Positions 33,861-46,150 of a DNA stretch of 64,000 nt are shown one piece after another. The DNA is taken from positions 15,153,656 through 15,217,655 of the forward strand of contig ML677365.1 of NCBI GenBank assembly GCA_007922305.1, written 5' to 3'. The notes under the pieces are model-generated. The model saw nothing but the letters and a program-made list of their open reading frames with translations. It was not told the DNA's origin and made no database searches. Position numbers and translations under genes: made by a program. The DNA is from Dermatemys mawii (Eukaryota; Chordata; Testudines; Dermatemydidae). The first letter of the stretch is position 1. Every line of letters starts with the position of its first letter.

Positions 33861-36290
33861 ATTTTATTATTTCAGGATCCAAATAATTAAGAACATATGT
33901 TTGTTAACAAAAACATTTTCTTGGTCATAATCCATATTATTTTGGTCTTGGTCTGATTTTTATTATATATAGATTACTAATATCTTAATGTAGACTTGAC
34001 GAGTTAAGATATGAATTACATAATGGATACATTATGATATTTACAAAGATTTCTTCTGGGGCATAGAAGTTTCTGTTCCAAAAGTATACACCTTGAAAAT
34101 TGAAAATATTCTCTCTTCGAGAAAAAAAAGCAGTAAAAATTTCTCTTACTTTGTGAAACATTCTAAATCAATCTCTCTGAATCATTCATTCTCTCTGTTG
34201 TGCACAGAATTAAATTTCATTAGATCACCCCAATGTAGAAAAACAGAGTATATGTTATTGCATTCTTTTCAGTACAGGTGTAAAACAATGCAGAACTGCT
34301 GTATTCAAACACAACTGCAGAGGGAGGAAGTTGTTCCCCAAAACTGAATGGGCATCAGAAGATAGTAATTTGTAGTAATTTTATAGCTGGACTTTTTGTT
34401 TTATGTTAGTGTCAAAATATGGAGGAGAAACTAAAAAGAAAACTTTAGACAGAAATGTGTGCTTTAAATTTTATATTTTTGCTATATTGCTGACTAAATA
34501 AAGCCCTTTTGCTTCTATACAGCAAATGGTAACCTACGTTATGTATATAAAAACAAATGGAGTTAAACAGGCATATAGCGTAAGTATAACACTGACTTTG
34601 TACTCGTAAACATCCTTTTCACACTGAGCCCTTTGGGACATTCAAAGAATTTACTGAATGAGCTACTTGGAATAAATAAAGAACACTTGACTTGGCCTGT
34701 AACACTTTAACTGATTAAAAAAAGTTGTAACTGTTCCCCTACTTGCACGGAAATAGCCATTTAAAAAAAAAAGTCTGCTGTGGCAACAGTAAATCGTAAC
34801 TTTATTAATTCCTTATTTTTGGATTTCCCTGCACATACATGGGGCTTGTTAAAAATAATCTTTTGAATCCAACCAGTTCAGACTTAGAAATGTAGTACTG
34901 ATCCAATGAACCACAAGCAAATACTGGAAAAAGATAAGTCACATGTTGTTCCTTATTCATGTGAGCCAGTGAATTCTGTCAGCAAGTTTAGCTTAATTGA
35001 TGTTGCCACAGATATTTTCAAAGATAAGACACATTTCTCCCATTTGATTTATTTGTTTAGTGACTTGCAAAAAGAGACCTCTAATTCAGTTTTAGCTCAC
35101 AGCCAAAGAGATGGATGTCACTTGGTAAGAAAGCTGTTGAGGACACTTACCAACTTCTATAGAATAACCTTACAAATAAATTTTAATGGTTTTTAATTTA
35201 AGACATTCTCCATGCTTAGGTAAAATTAATCTACAAAAAAAGAACATGGGGCATAAATGATTTAATTTTTAAATAGGAAGATTTTATAAAAATCTTGTCG
35301 ACAGCAGGTGCATTTGCAAATATTAATAAATACAATATTATTCAAGTATATTTTCTTGCACTTCAGAGTATTCTTCTCACAGCATTGGCTGATACAGTAC
35401 CATATACTTTTTTTACACACACTTTTGTAACCTTAACTACCTAACAATAAAAACACACTTGGAATTTAATAGTCAGTTGCAGAGTTGACTTTGATTTGGC
35501 TTTTAAAATTACTTAATATACAAAATGCTTCCCCTAAAGTCACTGCATGTTCTTATTATGTCCATGTGGGGGCAGTAATGTTTAAGAAAATAAGAACTTC
35601 ATTATAGCTGCCTAATTAATTTGTTCACAGAGACCTTCCCTGAACACAGTCAGAGAAATTTTAACATATATAGCTATTAGCTGCAAGGAAATAACACAAA
35701 ATATTAAGGCTATTGCATGTCAAACTCCCTTTAAAATGCTACCGCTAGAAAATCATATGTATGGCCATCTGCTGCCTAGTTCCATGGCTTAACTGTATGT
35801 AATGCTCCCTCTCAATAACTTTCATTGTGTATTCTACATCTGAGTATCTGCCTCAGGTTTGAAGCTGCTTGGAAGCAGAATGCTTCTCTCATAACTAGCA
35901 CTGCTTTCTTTCATATCACATGCTGTACATTTAACACCTTCCAGAGCTAGTCTGCAAAGGCACTAATCGTTCTCATTTACATCCATCCAGAAAATCCAAT
36001 TCTTCCATGCCTTCTACACTAAACTAGCTGATTAAGTAATATAGCTCACCTATTTAATTTATCTATCTCCTGAATGTAATGTTAACCTATAGGTAAGAGG
36101 GTGATTTAATGATGAGAGGATAGGTTGTAAGGATACAGGAATTGAAGTTAAGAATTGATAAAGGTTAAAGATAAGAAGTTTGTATTATGGAAGGAGGGGA
36201 ATTTAGTATGTTTAACAAAAGCAAACAAACATGTAACTGATAAGTTACTACTACCATTCTGATCACTTCCCTTAGATGTTACATCCTTTC
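33861..36290. other. Unique AT-rich intron
   Basis: No repeat ends, exon or RNA gene recognised. Confidence 0.5.
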
Positions 36291-36294
36291 CCTC

Positions 36295-36362
36295 CAACCT
36301 TTGTCTTTTAAGTACACTATTTGGGAAGTGCTTAGCACAATGTGGGTACTCCTGCAACGTAC
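36295..36362 (-). repeat. Old amniote interspersed repeat, SINE-like (copy 2)
   Basis: Read on the minus strand it contains cccacattgtgctaagcact, matching cccattgtgctgggcactg in the copy near 37330. Confidence 0.45.
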
Positions 36363-36463
36363 ATGCCAAAAATTAATGAATCTTTCACTTAAAAATAAGA
36401 CCAATGAAATGCACTTATTAAAAAATGTGTCCCCATCTTAAAACAACACAGACTCCAGAAAAG

Positions 36464-36482
36464 GGGCGGGGGGGGGGGGGGG
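36464..36482. repeat. Poly-G run
   Basis: A run of about 16 G after 'ggggc'. On the minus strand it is a C tract. This is also a spot where assembly errors are likely. Confidence 0.85.
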
Positions 36483-37299
36483 AGAAGAAGAGGCTTCATC
36501 AAAAGAACACCACTTTCCATACATAATACAATGGCAGAGCCCATAATTTTTTTAAAAAGTCATTCATATCAATAAAAATCATATGCCCCTATTATCACTG
36601 TGCTATTTGCTGCTGAAAATGTTATAATTCTACTAATCCTTCTAACCATATACATTTTACATTTTCTCTATATTAATAGTATTGTTAATTCCACATTTTC
36701 AAAAATCTTGAGTCATCTCCCTAAAAATCTTTAAATTGTCTTCTTCACAACAATTTTAAAATAATATAAATTTGCGGGGTTGGGAGCCTTTAAGTGGAAG
36801 ACAACGACCCCAAACTGTATGTAGGCATTTCAGGGTCAAAATTGTTCCTGAAATGCATATTTTAAAATGCAGGCATCTCCGCTAGCTTCTCGGAGGAGGA
36901 TTCTCATCACCTGGAAGTGGGTTAGCTGCCATTCTATCCCCCTCCCTTTTCACTATCCTATTTCTTTTCTCTCTCTGTCCCCCTTCCTTATCTCATCCAG
37001 TCTTCTGCCATTCTCATATTCTCCCTCCATACTCTACCACCACAGCCCACCCAACTGGTAGTTACAAACATGTCCTCAGTTGAACCCCTACATTTAATTG
37101 TCCCATTTTCCATTTACAATATTCTACTCCTGAGAGCAATTTGATTTTAGTCCCATTGAAAGTAACTGGAGACATGGGGGCATTTAGAATAATGGAAAAC
37201 TTTGCACATTTTGAAGCTACAAATGTGAGGTCATGCAAAACTTGAAACAAATAAAATCTTATAGTCATGGTAATATTAAATATTTATATTATGTTAGTG

Positions 37300-37395
37300 A
37301 TCCAAGGTCCCAATCAGGATTAGAGCCCCATTGTGCTGGGCACTGTAAAAACACACGCACACACAGACAGAATTTTGCAAAGATAAAAATCACAA
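37300..37395 (+). repeat. Old amniote interspersed repeat, SINE-like (copy 3)
   Basis: Contains gatccaaggtcccaatcagg followed by cccattgtgctgggcactgt and a CA-rich stretch. Shares this order with the copies at 1186 and 58755. Confidence 0.5.
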
Positions 37396-37479
37396 TGGTC
37401 AAAATCAAAAAATCAAAAATAAAGCATGAAGTCCAAGATTTTCAAATAGGCTTATAGGTGTATTTTGAAGACCCAGATA

Positions 37480-37650
37480 AGCAGCCAGATTTTAAAATGC
37501 TGAACACCTGATAGTTTGCACTGACTTTTGACTTAAACAGGAGCTGCTAGATGCTCAAAACTTCTGAAAATCAGAAAAAATCACTTATTTAGGTCTCCAT
37601 AAGGAGGTAGAAACCTAACTTTCAGCACTCAGTTTTGAAGATTTTGACCA
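37480..37650. repeat. Fold-back old repeat
   Basis: 'agattttaaaatgctgaacacc' on the left and 'ttcagcactcagttttgaag' on the right are inverted halves. I recognise the 'ccagattttcaaaagtgctcagcacc' type of short repeat found in turtles and birds. Class unknown. Confidence 0.45.
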
Positions 37651-39316
37651 AAGTCACTAAAATTACATGGAAAAACCACAAGTTCTGGTCTTTTCACATA
37701 AGAAAATCATGACTCATTTTACTTTTATCTCAAGAACTTTGCATTTGCTGATGATAATCAGCATTGGTTCAGCTGTTTGTTGTTGCTGTTTTTATGGATC
37801 AGAATGAATTTCTGGGACTTATGTAGAAGTATGAAACAGAAGAAGTACAAACTTTCAAATCTCTTCTTGTTGCACTAGGCAACTAAATATTGTGCAAAGA
37901 AGTTGTCTCAGGACAATGATGCCTATCTTTATATGCATTGGAAGGAATGAGTTTAGAAACCAGATATTTGGATGGATGGAAGGATTTCAATCTGTAGCCT
38001 CTCTTGAATAGAAAGAATTCACTATCTAATATGATTGTATATTAATGGGAACCATGTTTGCACTTTGGAAGGGGAGACAGACAAATAGGAATCTCTCCTA
38101 GAAAGTTCTGAAGAAGCTGGTGCTTCCATAGGCTTGGCTTGCACATTTCAAAAGGAGTGATGGAGCGGAGAGTTCTTACTTTCGAGGCATGGAGAGGAAG
38201 TATTTTGACTACATAGCAACCTTACTGGGCAGAGAATGACAAGTCTGATGTGGATTTCCAGGGCAAGGAAAGGAAATCCTTATTATCTATGTCTGGTCAT
38301 TAGCTCCCAGAACAGACACTACCCTATATAAAGGGCAGAAAAGGGTCACAGCCACAGAGTATGTCTGGTGATTATGTTGATAGCCATTACCCCAGCCGAC
38401 AGCCAGAGGGAATTGTAGGGTGTATTACAGATGAAGTTGGCTTTAAGACTGAAAAGAGATCAGTTTTCTTCATAATTTGGAACTAATAGGGAGTTTCCTC
38501 TGAAGGCAGATGGATTTTCTCTTGCCATTTGAGAAGGAGCTTGATTGTTAACATTAAGTACTAGTATAGCTGAAAAAGAAGAGAAAACTAACGACTGTCT
38601 CAACTGAAATTCTGATCAGGATATCCAAAAGTGATCTAGACTTAAAGAGGTATTGCATCAGATAGGACTCTTTCCCCTCACATCCCTCTGTCCCACTCAG
38701 TCGCAATTTCTCAGATACACACTTTGGCTGTGATCTAGACTGTAGCAGTCTTTCCTCTGACTTGTTCTGCAGAAGGAAAGCAGATTTGAATCATCCCTGA
38801 TTCCACTCTGAGTGAGTTTGGGTGTATTGTCTCATTGTGTCCTTTATGCCTAGAAGGAGACCCTCGCAAAAATACACAATGCCTCTAAATGACCCTTCTT
38901 CAAATCTCAAAAAAAAAGACTAGATAGTATTTTTTTCTGAATCAGAGAAAGAAATGTGACGCCTCCATGTGTGGCAATGTTTAAAATTCTCATTGGTGAC
39001 CACTGCCTGATTGCAGAGAGAGGGTGGAACTAAACCCTTTAGATTAAAGAGTGTAGTTACTGAACAGTGATAGGTTGTTTTATTTTCTAATTAGACAGAC
39101 ATTGCTTTAAAATAATTGCAAACATATTTCAATAAAAAAAATCAGTCATGTATTGGAGTAGGCTCTCTGGAGAGATTTGTAGACCTTTATTAAAATTCCC
39201 CAGCCAACCTGGAATTGAGTTGATTCTGTCTCTCTGGGGACTGCTACAAATCATCTCTGGCAGAGATGACTTATCCCTATTTACCTATATGCATTGTCCT
39301 CCTTCAATTAACACTT
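37651..39316. other. Intron, nothing recognised
   Basis: No repeat ends, exon or RNA gene seen. Confidence 0.45.
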
Positions 39317-39687
39317 CAGTAAATCCCCCAGAGTTACAAACTGACCGGCCATACACATAATTTGGATCTGGAAGTATGGAATCATGCAGCAGCAGACACA
39401 AAAATGAAAAAAATAAATTTAAAAAAGCAAATACAGTACAGTACTGTGTTAAAAAAAAACTACTAAAAATGGGAAAATTTCAAAAAAGATTTGACAAAGG
39501 AAACTGTTTATCTGCTTGTTTAATTTAAATTATGATTGTTAAAAACAATATTTTTTTCTGTATAGCAAAGTTTCAGTTGCATGAAGTCAATGTTCATTTG
39601 TAAACTTTTGAAAGAACAATCAAAATATTCTGTTCAGCATTCCAAACAATCTCCATTCCCAAGACATTCATAACTGAGATTCTACTG
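39317..39687. mobile_element. Palindromic-end DNA transposon derivative (copy 2 of 2)
   Basis: The left end cagtaaatcccccagagttac and right end cataactgagattctactg are imperfect inverted repeats, and TA follows the right end. It shares internal motifs (cagtacagtactgtgttaa; taaacttttgaaag) with 13813-14134. Confidence 0.65.
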
Positions 39688-39853
39688 TAGTTGAACACCG
39701 TACTAAACTATCAATATGCTCAGTATAATTTCACAAATAAAATATATAAACATTTTCAGCATATGGTGCTTAACATAAGTTTGCCAGCTGAGTGTTATCA
39801 GTTCCCTCTTTCTCAGAAAGCATATTCCTTAAATGGGAAACAAATGAACACAT

Positions 39854-40658
39854 GAGTAACAAAGAGTCCTGTGGCACCTTAAAGACTAACTAAAGTAGTC
39901 TTTAAGTTAGGGTATGGTTACACTTACAAGATTATAGCGCTATAGGTTATAGCGGTCCCCTTATACAGTAATATGTATAGCGCTATTGTATGTCCACACT
40001 CAGATGCTCCTGCGGCATAGCATGGCCACATTTGGGGCACTTAATGCGGCATTAAGAGCAGCGCATTAGGGCAGGTATCCCAGCATTCAGCTGGGTGCAA
40101 CGTGCTTTTTAAACGAGGGGGGTGAGGGGGGACGCGTTGTGTGTATGCGGAGGGAGAGAGACAGTGGTTTTTCCGTTTTTCTGAAAGCCTGTTAGTGAGC
40201 CTCCGTTCACAGAAGGCTTTGTTTTCACACAGGCTCCCTCCTTAAACATTTGCATTGCTTATCTGCCGAGTTAAGAAAGAAACTCTAAAGAGGTACTTCC
40301 GCATTCCTCCAGCCGAGTTCAAAACAAAGGGAAGAGACGTCAATTGCCTTAAATGGCTCTAGGCATCTCCAGAGATTACTTGTAGCGCAGTGGGTGTCCA
40401 CATTCTTGCTGTAGCGCTACAGCAGCTGCGCTACAGCCCTTATTCCCCATGAGGAGGTGGATTTATAATAGCGCTATAACTCCACGGTTATAGCGCTCTA
40501 CATGCCTTGCCAGTGTGGACGGGGAGTAGGTTATAGCGCTGGTGGGGGCTTTATAGCGCTATAAAGTGCCAGTGTAACCATGGCCTTAGTTAGTCTTTAA
40601 GGTGCCACAGGACTCTTGGTCACTTCTGCAATTCCAAACTAACATGGCTACCCCTCTG
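39854..40658. mobile_element. Fold-back element split by a younger Harbinger MITE
   Basis: The left arm 'gagtcctgtggcaccttaaagactaac' region (39864-39890) and right arm 'gtctttaaggtgccacaggactc' region (40594-40616) are inverted copies. The right side continues to 'aactaacatggctacccctctg'. The whole is bounded by a perfect 12-bp direct repeat AAATGAACACAT (39842-39853 and 40659-40670; a few of these bases may belong to the element end). Everything between 39910 and 40585 is a separate insertion. The same fold-back family is seen complete at 50287-50494 and as a scrap at 46096-46142. Confidence 0.75.
39910..40585. mobile_element. PIF/Harbinger MITE, 676 bp, nested
   Basis: The ends gggtatggttacacttacaa and agtgtaaccatggcc are inverted repeats, with TTA on each side (39907-39909, 40586-40588). 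Just inside both ends lie repeated palindromes 'tatagcgctata' and 'ttatagcg'. The middle (40080-40380) is unique within the window. Non-coding. Confidence 0.85.
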
Positions 40659-40893
40659 AAATGAACACATCTGGCCCCTGATACATGGGGCTTATTGCAG
40701 GGCAAAAGGAAAAATTTCTTAAAATGTTGATAGCACATCACAATAAAAATTATGGTAAAAGCAATAACAGAAAACCAAGAAAGCAAGTCCTGATCCTGTG
40801 AGGTGTTGAGTGTCCTCATTTCCTATTGATTTCAATATGAGTTGAAGGGTTAAAAAGAATGCCCTTTAACTTCTGTTTAACTACCTGCTTAGA

Positions 40894-40930
40894 TAACAAA
40901 CAAACAAACAAACAAATAAATAAATAAATA
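40894..40930. repeat. (CAAA)n(TAAA)n microsatellite
   Basis: Five CAAA units followed by four TAAA units. Confidence 0.95.
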
Positions 40931-43900
40931 GACAGCTATTTTACTACAATGGAACCTTCAAAACCAAGTTATTAACTATATATAATAAGTATGTATACTG
41001 GTCAATAAGTTTTCTATAGTATCTATTATAGCAAGTAACACTAGTATTTTAATATCTACTTCAAAATCTTCCTGCACTAGTTCAGTCTCATTCTGCATAC
41101 TTTTTATTACTCCTGTAAGTAATCTCAAATGCCTCACAAATGACAGCAATTAAGTTTATTTGACTTGGGTCAACAAATTTGTATAGATCAGTGCTACTCT
41201 TACTATGTGCTCTAATTCCATTACAAGTTGAATGGTGCAATCCATTATTCTCTTGAAGTAAAAATGTATCCTTCAAAAAAACATTTTAAAGGATCTGTTT
41301 CTCTTCTAGGGAACTTTAAGTCAGACGCCTTTATGATCAGGACGTCTATCACTTCGAGCTCTAGTTTGATTACATGAGAAGTTCAGATCATTGACAGATA
41401 ATCTTCCAATTGCTTCAAGTACTACATACTCTCGTACCTCTCTCTTTCCCAATTATTTTCTCCTATCAATAGGAGTTTTTATATTTGTTACTTATTCTCA
41501 CATCTTTGGTTTCTTTTCTAGGTCTCAGCCATTTAGTATTAAATCCAGAGCTTTACTGATACTGAAAAGTTTGAAGATCTGGATACAGGGCTTTACTTTG
41601 GACATGTCATTAATTATTTTAAAATGCATTAGAGGAAACATAGAAACATTCCTCCCTGCTCTGCTGACCCCTTCTTGCTTTGTCAGCAGCAAGACTGACT
41701 GGATGACCTAACAACCCTTTATGCTTCCAACCATAAGAATTAAAGATGTTTTTCCAGGGAATTAAGTTTGGTTTCTCCTCCTCCCGCAAAAAAATAAAAA
41801 TAAAAATCCATTTGGTCACATCAGCAATGAATGTGGAAAGGTCATTTATCAATTTTGGCACCTTTTTGTTATAATCCTATTAAAATAGTTATAAAAGATA
41901 AAAATACAATTCTCTATTAATCTCCAAAGACAATTACCACAAGCACAATTGATTTGAAAATTTATAAATCAATTCTCAGTGATACATATGTATATCTATG
42001 TTAAAATTATCATTGGCTAGTATTGCAAAAACAATAAAAGCAGTGTATATTAGAGCTGAGTGCACATTTTCACTAGAATTAGTAATCTTATATTAATGGG
42101 TTCACTAGTATGTAAATGAAAAGGAAAAGGTCTGACACACAAGAGCTCTAGGATGGAAGTGCAGTACTGTAGGTACTTTTCAAAGAATGAAAGTATTTTT
42201 CAGTTAAATAAAATATTTGTCGATTACAGATGCTGTTTATCATTTGATCATTGCCTCCTTAGAGGACAGTAAAAGCAAAACGATACCAAATTCTATCATA
42301 TGATACATGCAAAACAATAGAAAAATTGCCACAAGACGTCAAAAATTTAATAAACTGCCCCTTTTCAATGTAATTTGTTTGATGACCATTTTCTTCACAA
42401 GTATAGCTTTCACTCCATTGTTATCTTACCGAGAACATGCACAAACATTTTAAATATAACAATGCCACCCATTAAAAGTAACCCATTAAAAACTTTTGAG
42501 AAAGGCAGTAAAGTCAACAAAAGCCAGTACTCCACCTGGAGGCCTAAGATAATTTTCCATATTGAGTAACAAAGTATGACAAACTACTCACTCTACTACA
42601 CCCATAAAACAGAATCCAAACTAATTTGATACTACTTTAAAGCATTGCCCTAAGCTTCCTAGAGCCTTCATTGTAGCTACTGGTTAAATTGTTCATCACA
42701 GCATATGAAAATCTATCATTACTTTCTCCACAGCAGACCCCACGGGAGAGGAAACAGAAATAAATAAGTAGTTGAGAAAAAGAATGTGATAAGAAAGGTG
42801 TTAACAATGGAATTTGCTGTCACAAGAGAGTTCTTCTACAGACAAGTCCATAAATTAGCAGCATAATTCAATCAAACAGTAGTGACAGCTCTCAAATCTT
42901 TAGGTCTGCTCTCTATCATGCAAAAGACAGATCTAGACCTTTGACATTTTAATGAAGTAGAATTATTATGGATTTGGTTTATCAAATCACAAAGACAGAA
43001 AGTCAGTAGGAACCAAACAGATGTTCATCTTTATAAGGATATTAGTCACTTCTACTGAGAAAGATGAAGGAAGTAAAAAGACCAACTCATTACTATTTAA
43101 TTATACCTCAAATTATGGAGTAGCAGTAACTAAGGAGTTTCCATTTTAAGCTAATTTTGGTTCCCCCTAAAAAATTCAGAGAAAATACTCCTCAAAGTTG
43201 GTAATTAGAACTGGGGCTGAGGTAGAATTTTGTGCCAAATTTAAAGTACATTAGACAACAGGTTCCTCCATTCTGACACACTAAAAATAAATGTTTATTA
43301 GAAGTTGGCCTTTTTTTCTTTGTTATTTGCAATTTTAAAAAACATTAAAAAAGGAGAGGAATTTAAATTTAGTTTACATTGCAGAGAGAGAAATTATTCA
43401 ATTACATTTTTGATTTAAATTATTTAAATTTATTTAAAATTATTTTGAAAGTTTAAGATTTTAAATAACAATGGCACAATGACAATTTTACTGATCTGAC
43501 ACAAATATCATATGATGGGCATCAAATGACTCATGCATTCATATAAAAAAGTAAATTGCAGAATTGATAATCTGATGCATATAGGCTCTCTTGACTTCAA
43601 ATGGAGAAACATTAAAGAAAGTGGTGGTCGCCAGTTAGAATTCCCATAACACTCTTATTGTACATTCCAAACATGAGACTGGAAAATTGGAGTGATATTA
43701 AATTAAGTTTATTTGGTCCATGCATTCGAGGAGAGGTTCCCTCTGTACTGACTCCACCCCAACTCCCTTGCTAGCCCAAATACTAATCTTCTTTAGCCCT
43801 CCCAAGATGCACACTTTCTGGATATCTTTGAAGGTGTATGTGGTGCATGTGTGAGGAAAGCATACAGTGGTCTGGGAAAGCATAGAGCTTGGGGAGCAGA

Positions 43901-44285
43901 AATGCAGGGAAGTGTAGAGAAGGAGAGAACAGAGGAACGGGGAAGGAGAAGAATTGGATGCATCACTCTGAGATTCATCATCCTACTCAAAGCCTTAGAA
44001 GGTTTGTTGGACCACTTACTCATCTTAGCAGCTCATAAGCTCCTCTCTATCCTCAAACCTTAGTAGGATCATAGGATTCCATGCAGCAAACAAGCTAAAG
44101 ACTTACTAAGCTTGGCACAACACAGCGGCCCTCTTGATGAGCCTAAAAGGGTCTTCGGAAAATTGTTGGATAGGCTTGTTTGATAACCGATTATCCAGTT
44201 TATTAGACAAGAACAAGCTCTTAAACCTGGGGGGAGAGGGGGCAAAAGGGAGAAAGAGGTAACAGTTGATCCCAGTAACTGCTAC
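40931..44285. other. Unique AT-rich intron
   Basis: No transposon ends, exon or RNA gene recognised. 43840-44060 is richer in GC and open on both strands but shows no gene-like pattern. Confidence 0.5.
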
Positions 44286-44552
44286 GGCCTGGGCTACACT
44301 GCAGGGGGAGGGAGGTTTCCAAACTAAGATACGCAGCTTCAGCTATGCTATTTGCATAGCTGAAGTCGAAGTATCTTAGTTTGACTTATCTGACCATCCT
44401 CACGGCAGCAAGTCAACCGCGGCAGCTCCCCCGTCAACTCCACTTACTCCTCTTGCAGAGCTGAAGTTTCAGAGTCTAGACGAGACATGATAAATCAATC
44501 CCTGATATATAGAACATTACCCACCGATCTGGTGGGTAGTATAGATGTAGCC
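44286..44552. mobile_element. MITE with Harbinger-like termini
   Basis: The left end ggcctgggctacactgc and right end agtatagatgtagcc are imperfect inverted repeats of the GGCnnnGTCTACACT type. A strong internal hairpin lies at 44318-44384: 'aaactaagatacgcagcttc' pairs with 'gaagtcgaagtatcttagttt', around tatgctatttgcata. Non-coding. Confidence 0.65.
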
Positions 44553-45489
44553 TAAAGCTCACATGGGGTGTGCAGGCTTGGAGATCTCCATCAACCTCCT
44601 AAAGTTCAGAGAAGGCCCAAACAAGCCTCCCACTGCCTATGAATATAGGGAGCTCCCTTATAAGCCTTCTACATTTGCAGTGGGTGAGGGTGTGAGGGAC
44701 TTGCCAAGCTGCTTAAGGCTCAAAATAGAATCAGGTTTCTATAGACAATGTAACTATTAATCTATATACTTGTAAATGTGATGTAGTCTCTTAGCATGCA
44801 CTCTTGTGGCATGGTGTTCCACTGCAATCCCCTGTCTCAGTCTCCCCTCTAGATTTCAGAACCATCTTCTTCTCATCCAAACTCTGTTTCAATTAATTCT
44901 ATGGCCTTCATTCACCTTCTCCAGACACCTGGAATGATATAACTAACCTCCTAGACTGCTTACTCCGGCCTTAAAGGGACACTACCCTGGCTACAGTACT
45001 AAATAAATTTTTCAGATTGCATGCGTCTGTTCAAACTCATAAGTGAGTTTCATATATAAGAACTTCCCCTCAAATCTTTGAAGACCCTTCTCAAGCACTG
45101 GTAGTAGTAAACTCCAACTCATCTAAGACTTTTTCAGATTATCGACTGTTAATGACTGGAAGTCCGTTTTAGATCAACTTATATTTTCAGACTTTTACTA
45201 TATTTTCAGGCTTTTACTCCCACAAGAATTTATAAGTTCTATCAGCCAGTCTGAACATAGATTACACATGCTCTAGCTTCCTTCAATTCTGAAAGTTCCT
45301 ATTATTTGAAGCTCTACATATTCTACAGCTCAAAAATATTTTTTTCATTCAATTGAAACTGCAATGAATAAAAACAAAAAAAATTAAGCATTCAGTTGTT
45401 TCAGATATTTGGGATGTCTTATAGACTAAACTTCTATTTTAAAATTAAAGTTTATTAACTAAAGTACAGTTTACTTTTTGGGAAATGAA
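44553..45489. other. Intron, nothing recognised
   Basis: No repeat ends, exon or RNA gene seen. Confidence 0.4.
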
Positions 45490-46050
45490 TAAAAGGAATG
45501 ATAGTAATGGGAATTTGATCATTAGAAACATAGATAGCTAGATTTACAATAACCAGGAGAACTGCATGGTGACTTGCCTGCCTGGTGCTATGGTTGCGGA
45601 TCTTTTGAGACATCTAAATAGATTTATGTGTAGTGCTTGGGAGGTGCCAGTAGTTATGGTACATGTAGGTACCAATGACATAGAGAAGGACAGGAGAGAG
45701 GTCCTGAAGGCCAAATTTAGGCTGCTAGGTAAGAGACTGAAGTCCAGGAGCTTCATGGTAGCATTCTCTGAAATGTTTCAAGTTCCACCCGCAGGGTCAT
45801 TTAGGCAGAATTACAGGATCTCAATATGTGGATGAGACGATGGTGTAGGGAGGAGGGGTTAAGATTTATTAGGAACTGGGGAAACTTTTGGGAAAGGGGA
45901 GCCTATAGAGGAAGGATGGGCTCCACCTAAACCAAAATGGAACCAGGTTGCTGGAACTTAAAATTAAAAAGGCCGTAGAGCAGTTTTTAAATTAAGGGCT
46001 GGGGAAAGCCAACAGGTGTGGAGTACAGCATGTCGTTCTGACATAGACAT
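45490..46050 (+). pseudogene. CR1 ORF1 remnant with SGNH/esterase-like domain
   Basis: The plus strand carries the esterase-like part of CR1 ORF1. An approach segment at 45505-45535 (SNGNLIIRN-like) is followed by an open piece at 45566-45835. That piece contains VVMVHVGTNDIEKDRREV, including the GTND motif that corresponds to an SGNH-hydrolase consensus block. After a stop near 45835 the shifted frame continues with a 'RFIRNWGNFWERG'-like stretch and an antisense-free tail to about 46010. Many CR1-group LINEs encode such an esterase-like domain upstream of the RT. It is 5'- and 3'-truncated and broken, and is not part of the CR1 copy at 29560-31093. Confidence 0.75.
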
Positions 46051-46095
46051 CCCTAAAAGGAGCATCTATTAATGAAGATCCTCTATGTTCTATAG

Positions 46096-46142
46096 AGTAA
46101 CAGACGTATTGGAGCATAAGCTTTCGTGGTGAATACCCACTT
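46096..46142. mobile_element. Scrap of the fold-back element family
   Basis: 'gtattggagcataagctttcg' followed by 'acccacttcgtcaga' matches the central part of the hairpin element at 50287-50494 (gcttatgcttcaatac and cgacgaagtgggt, reversed). No ends preserved. Confidence 0.6.
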
Positions 46143-46150
46143 CGTCAGAT

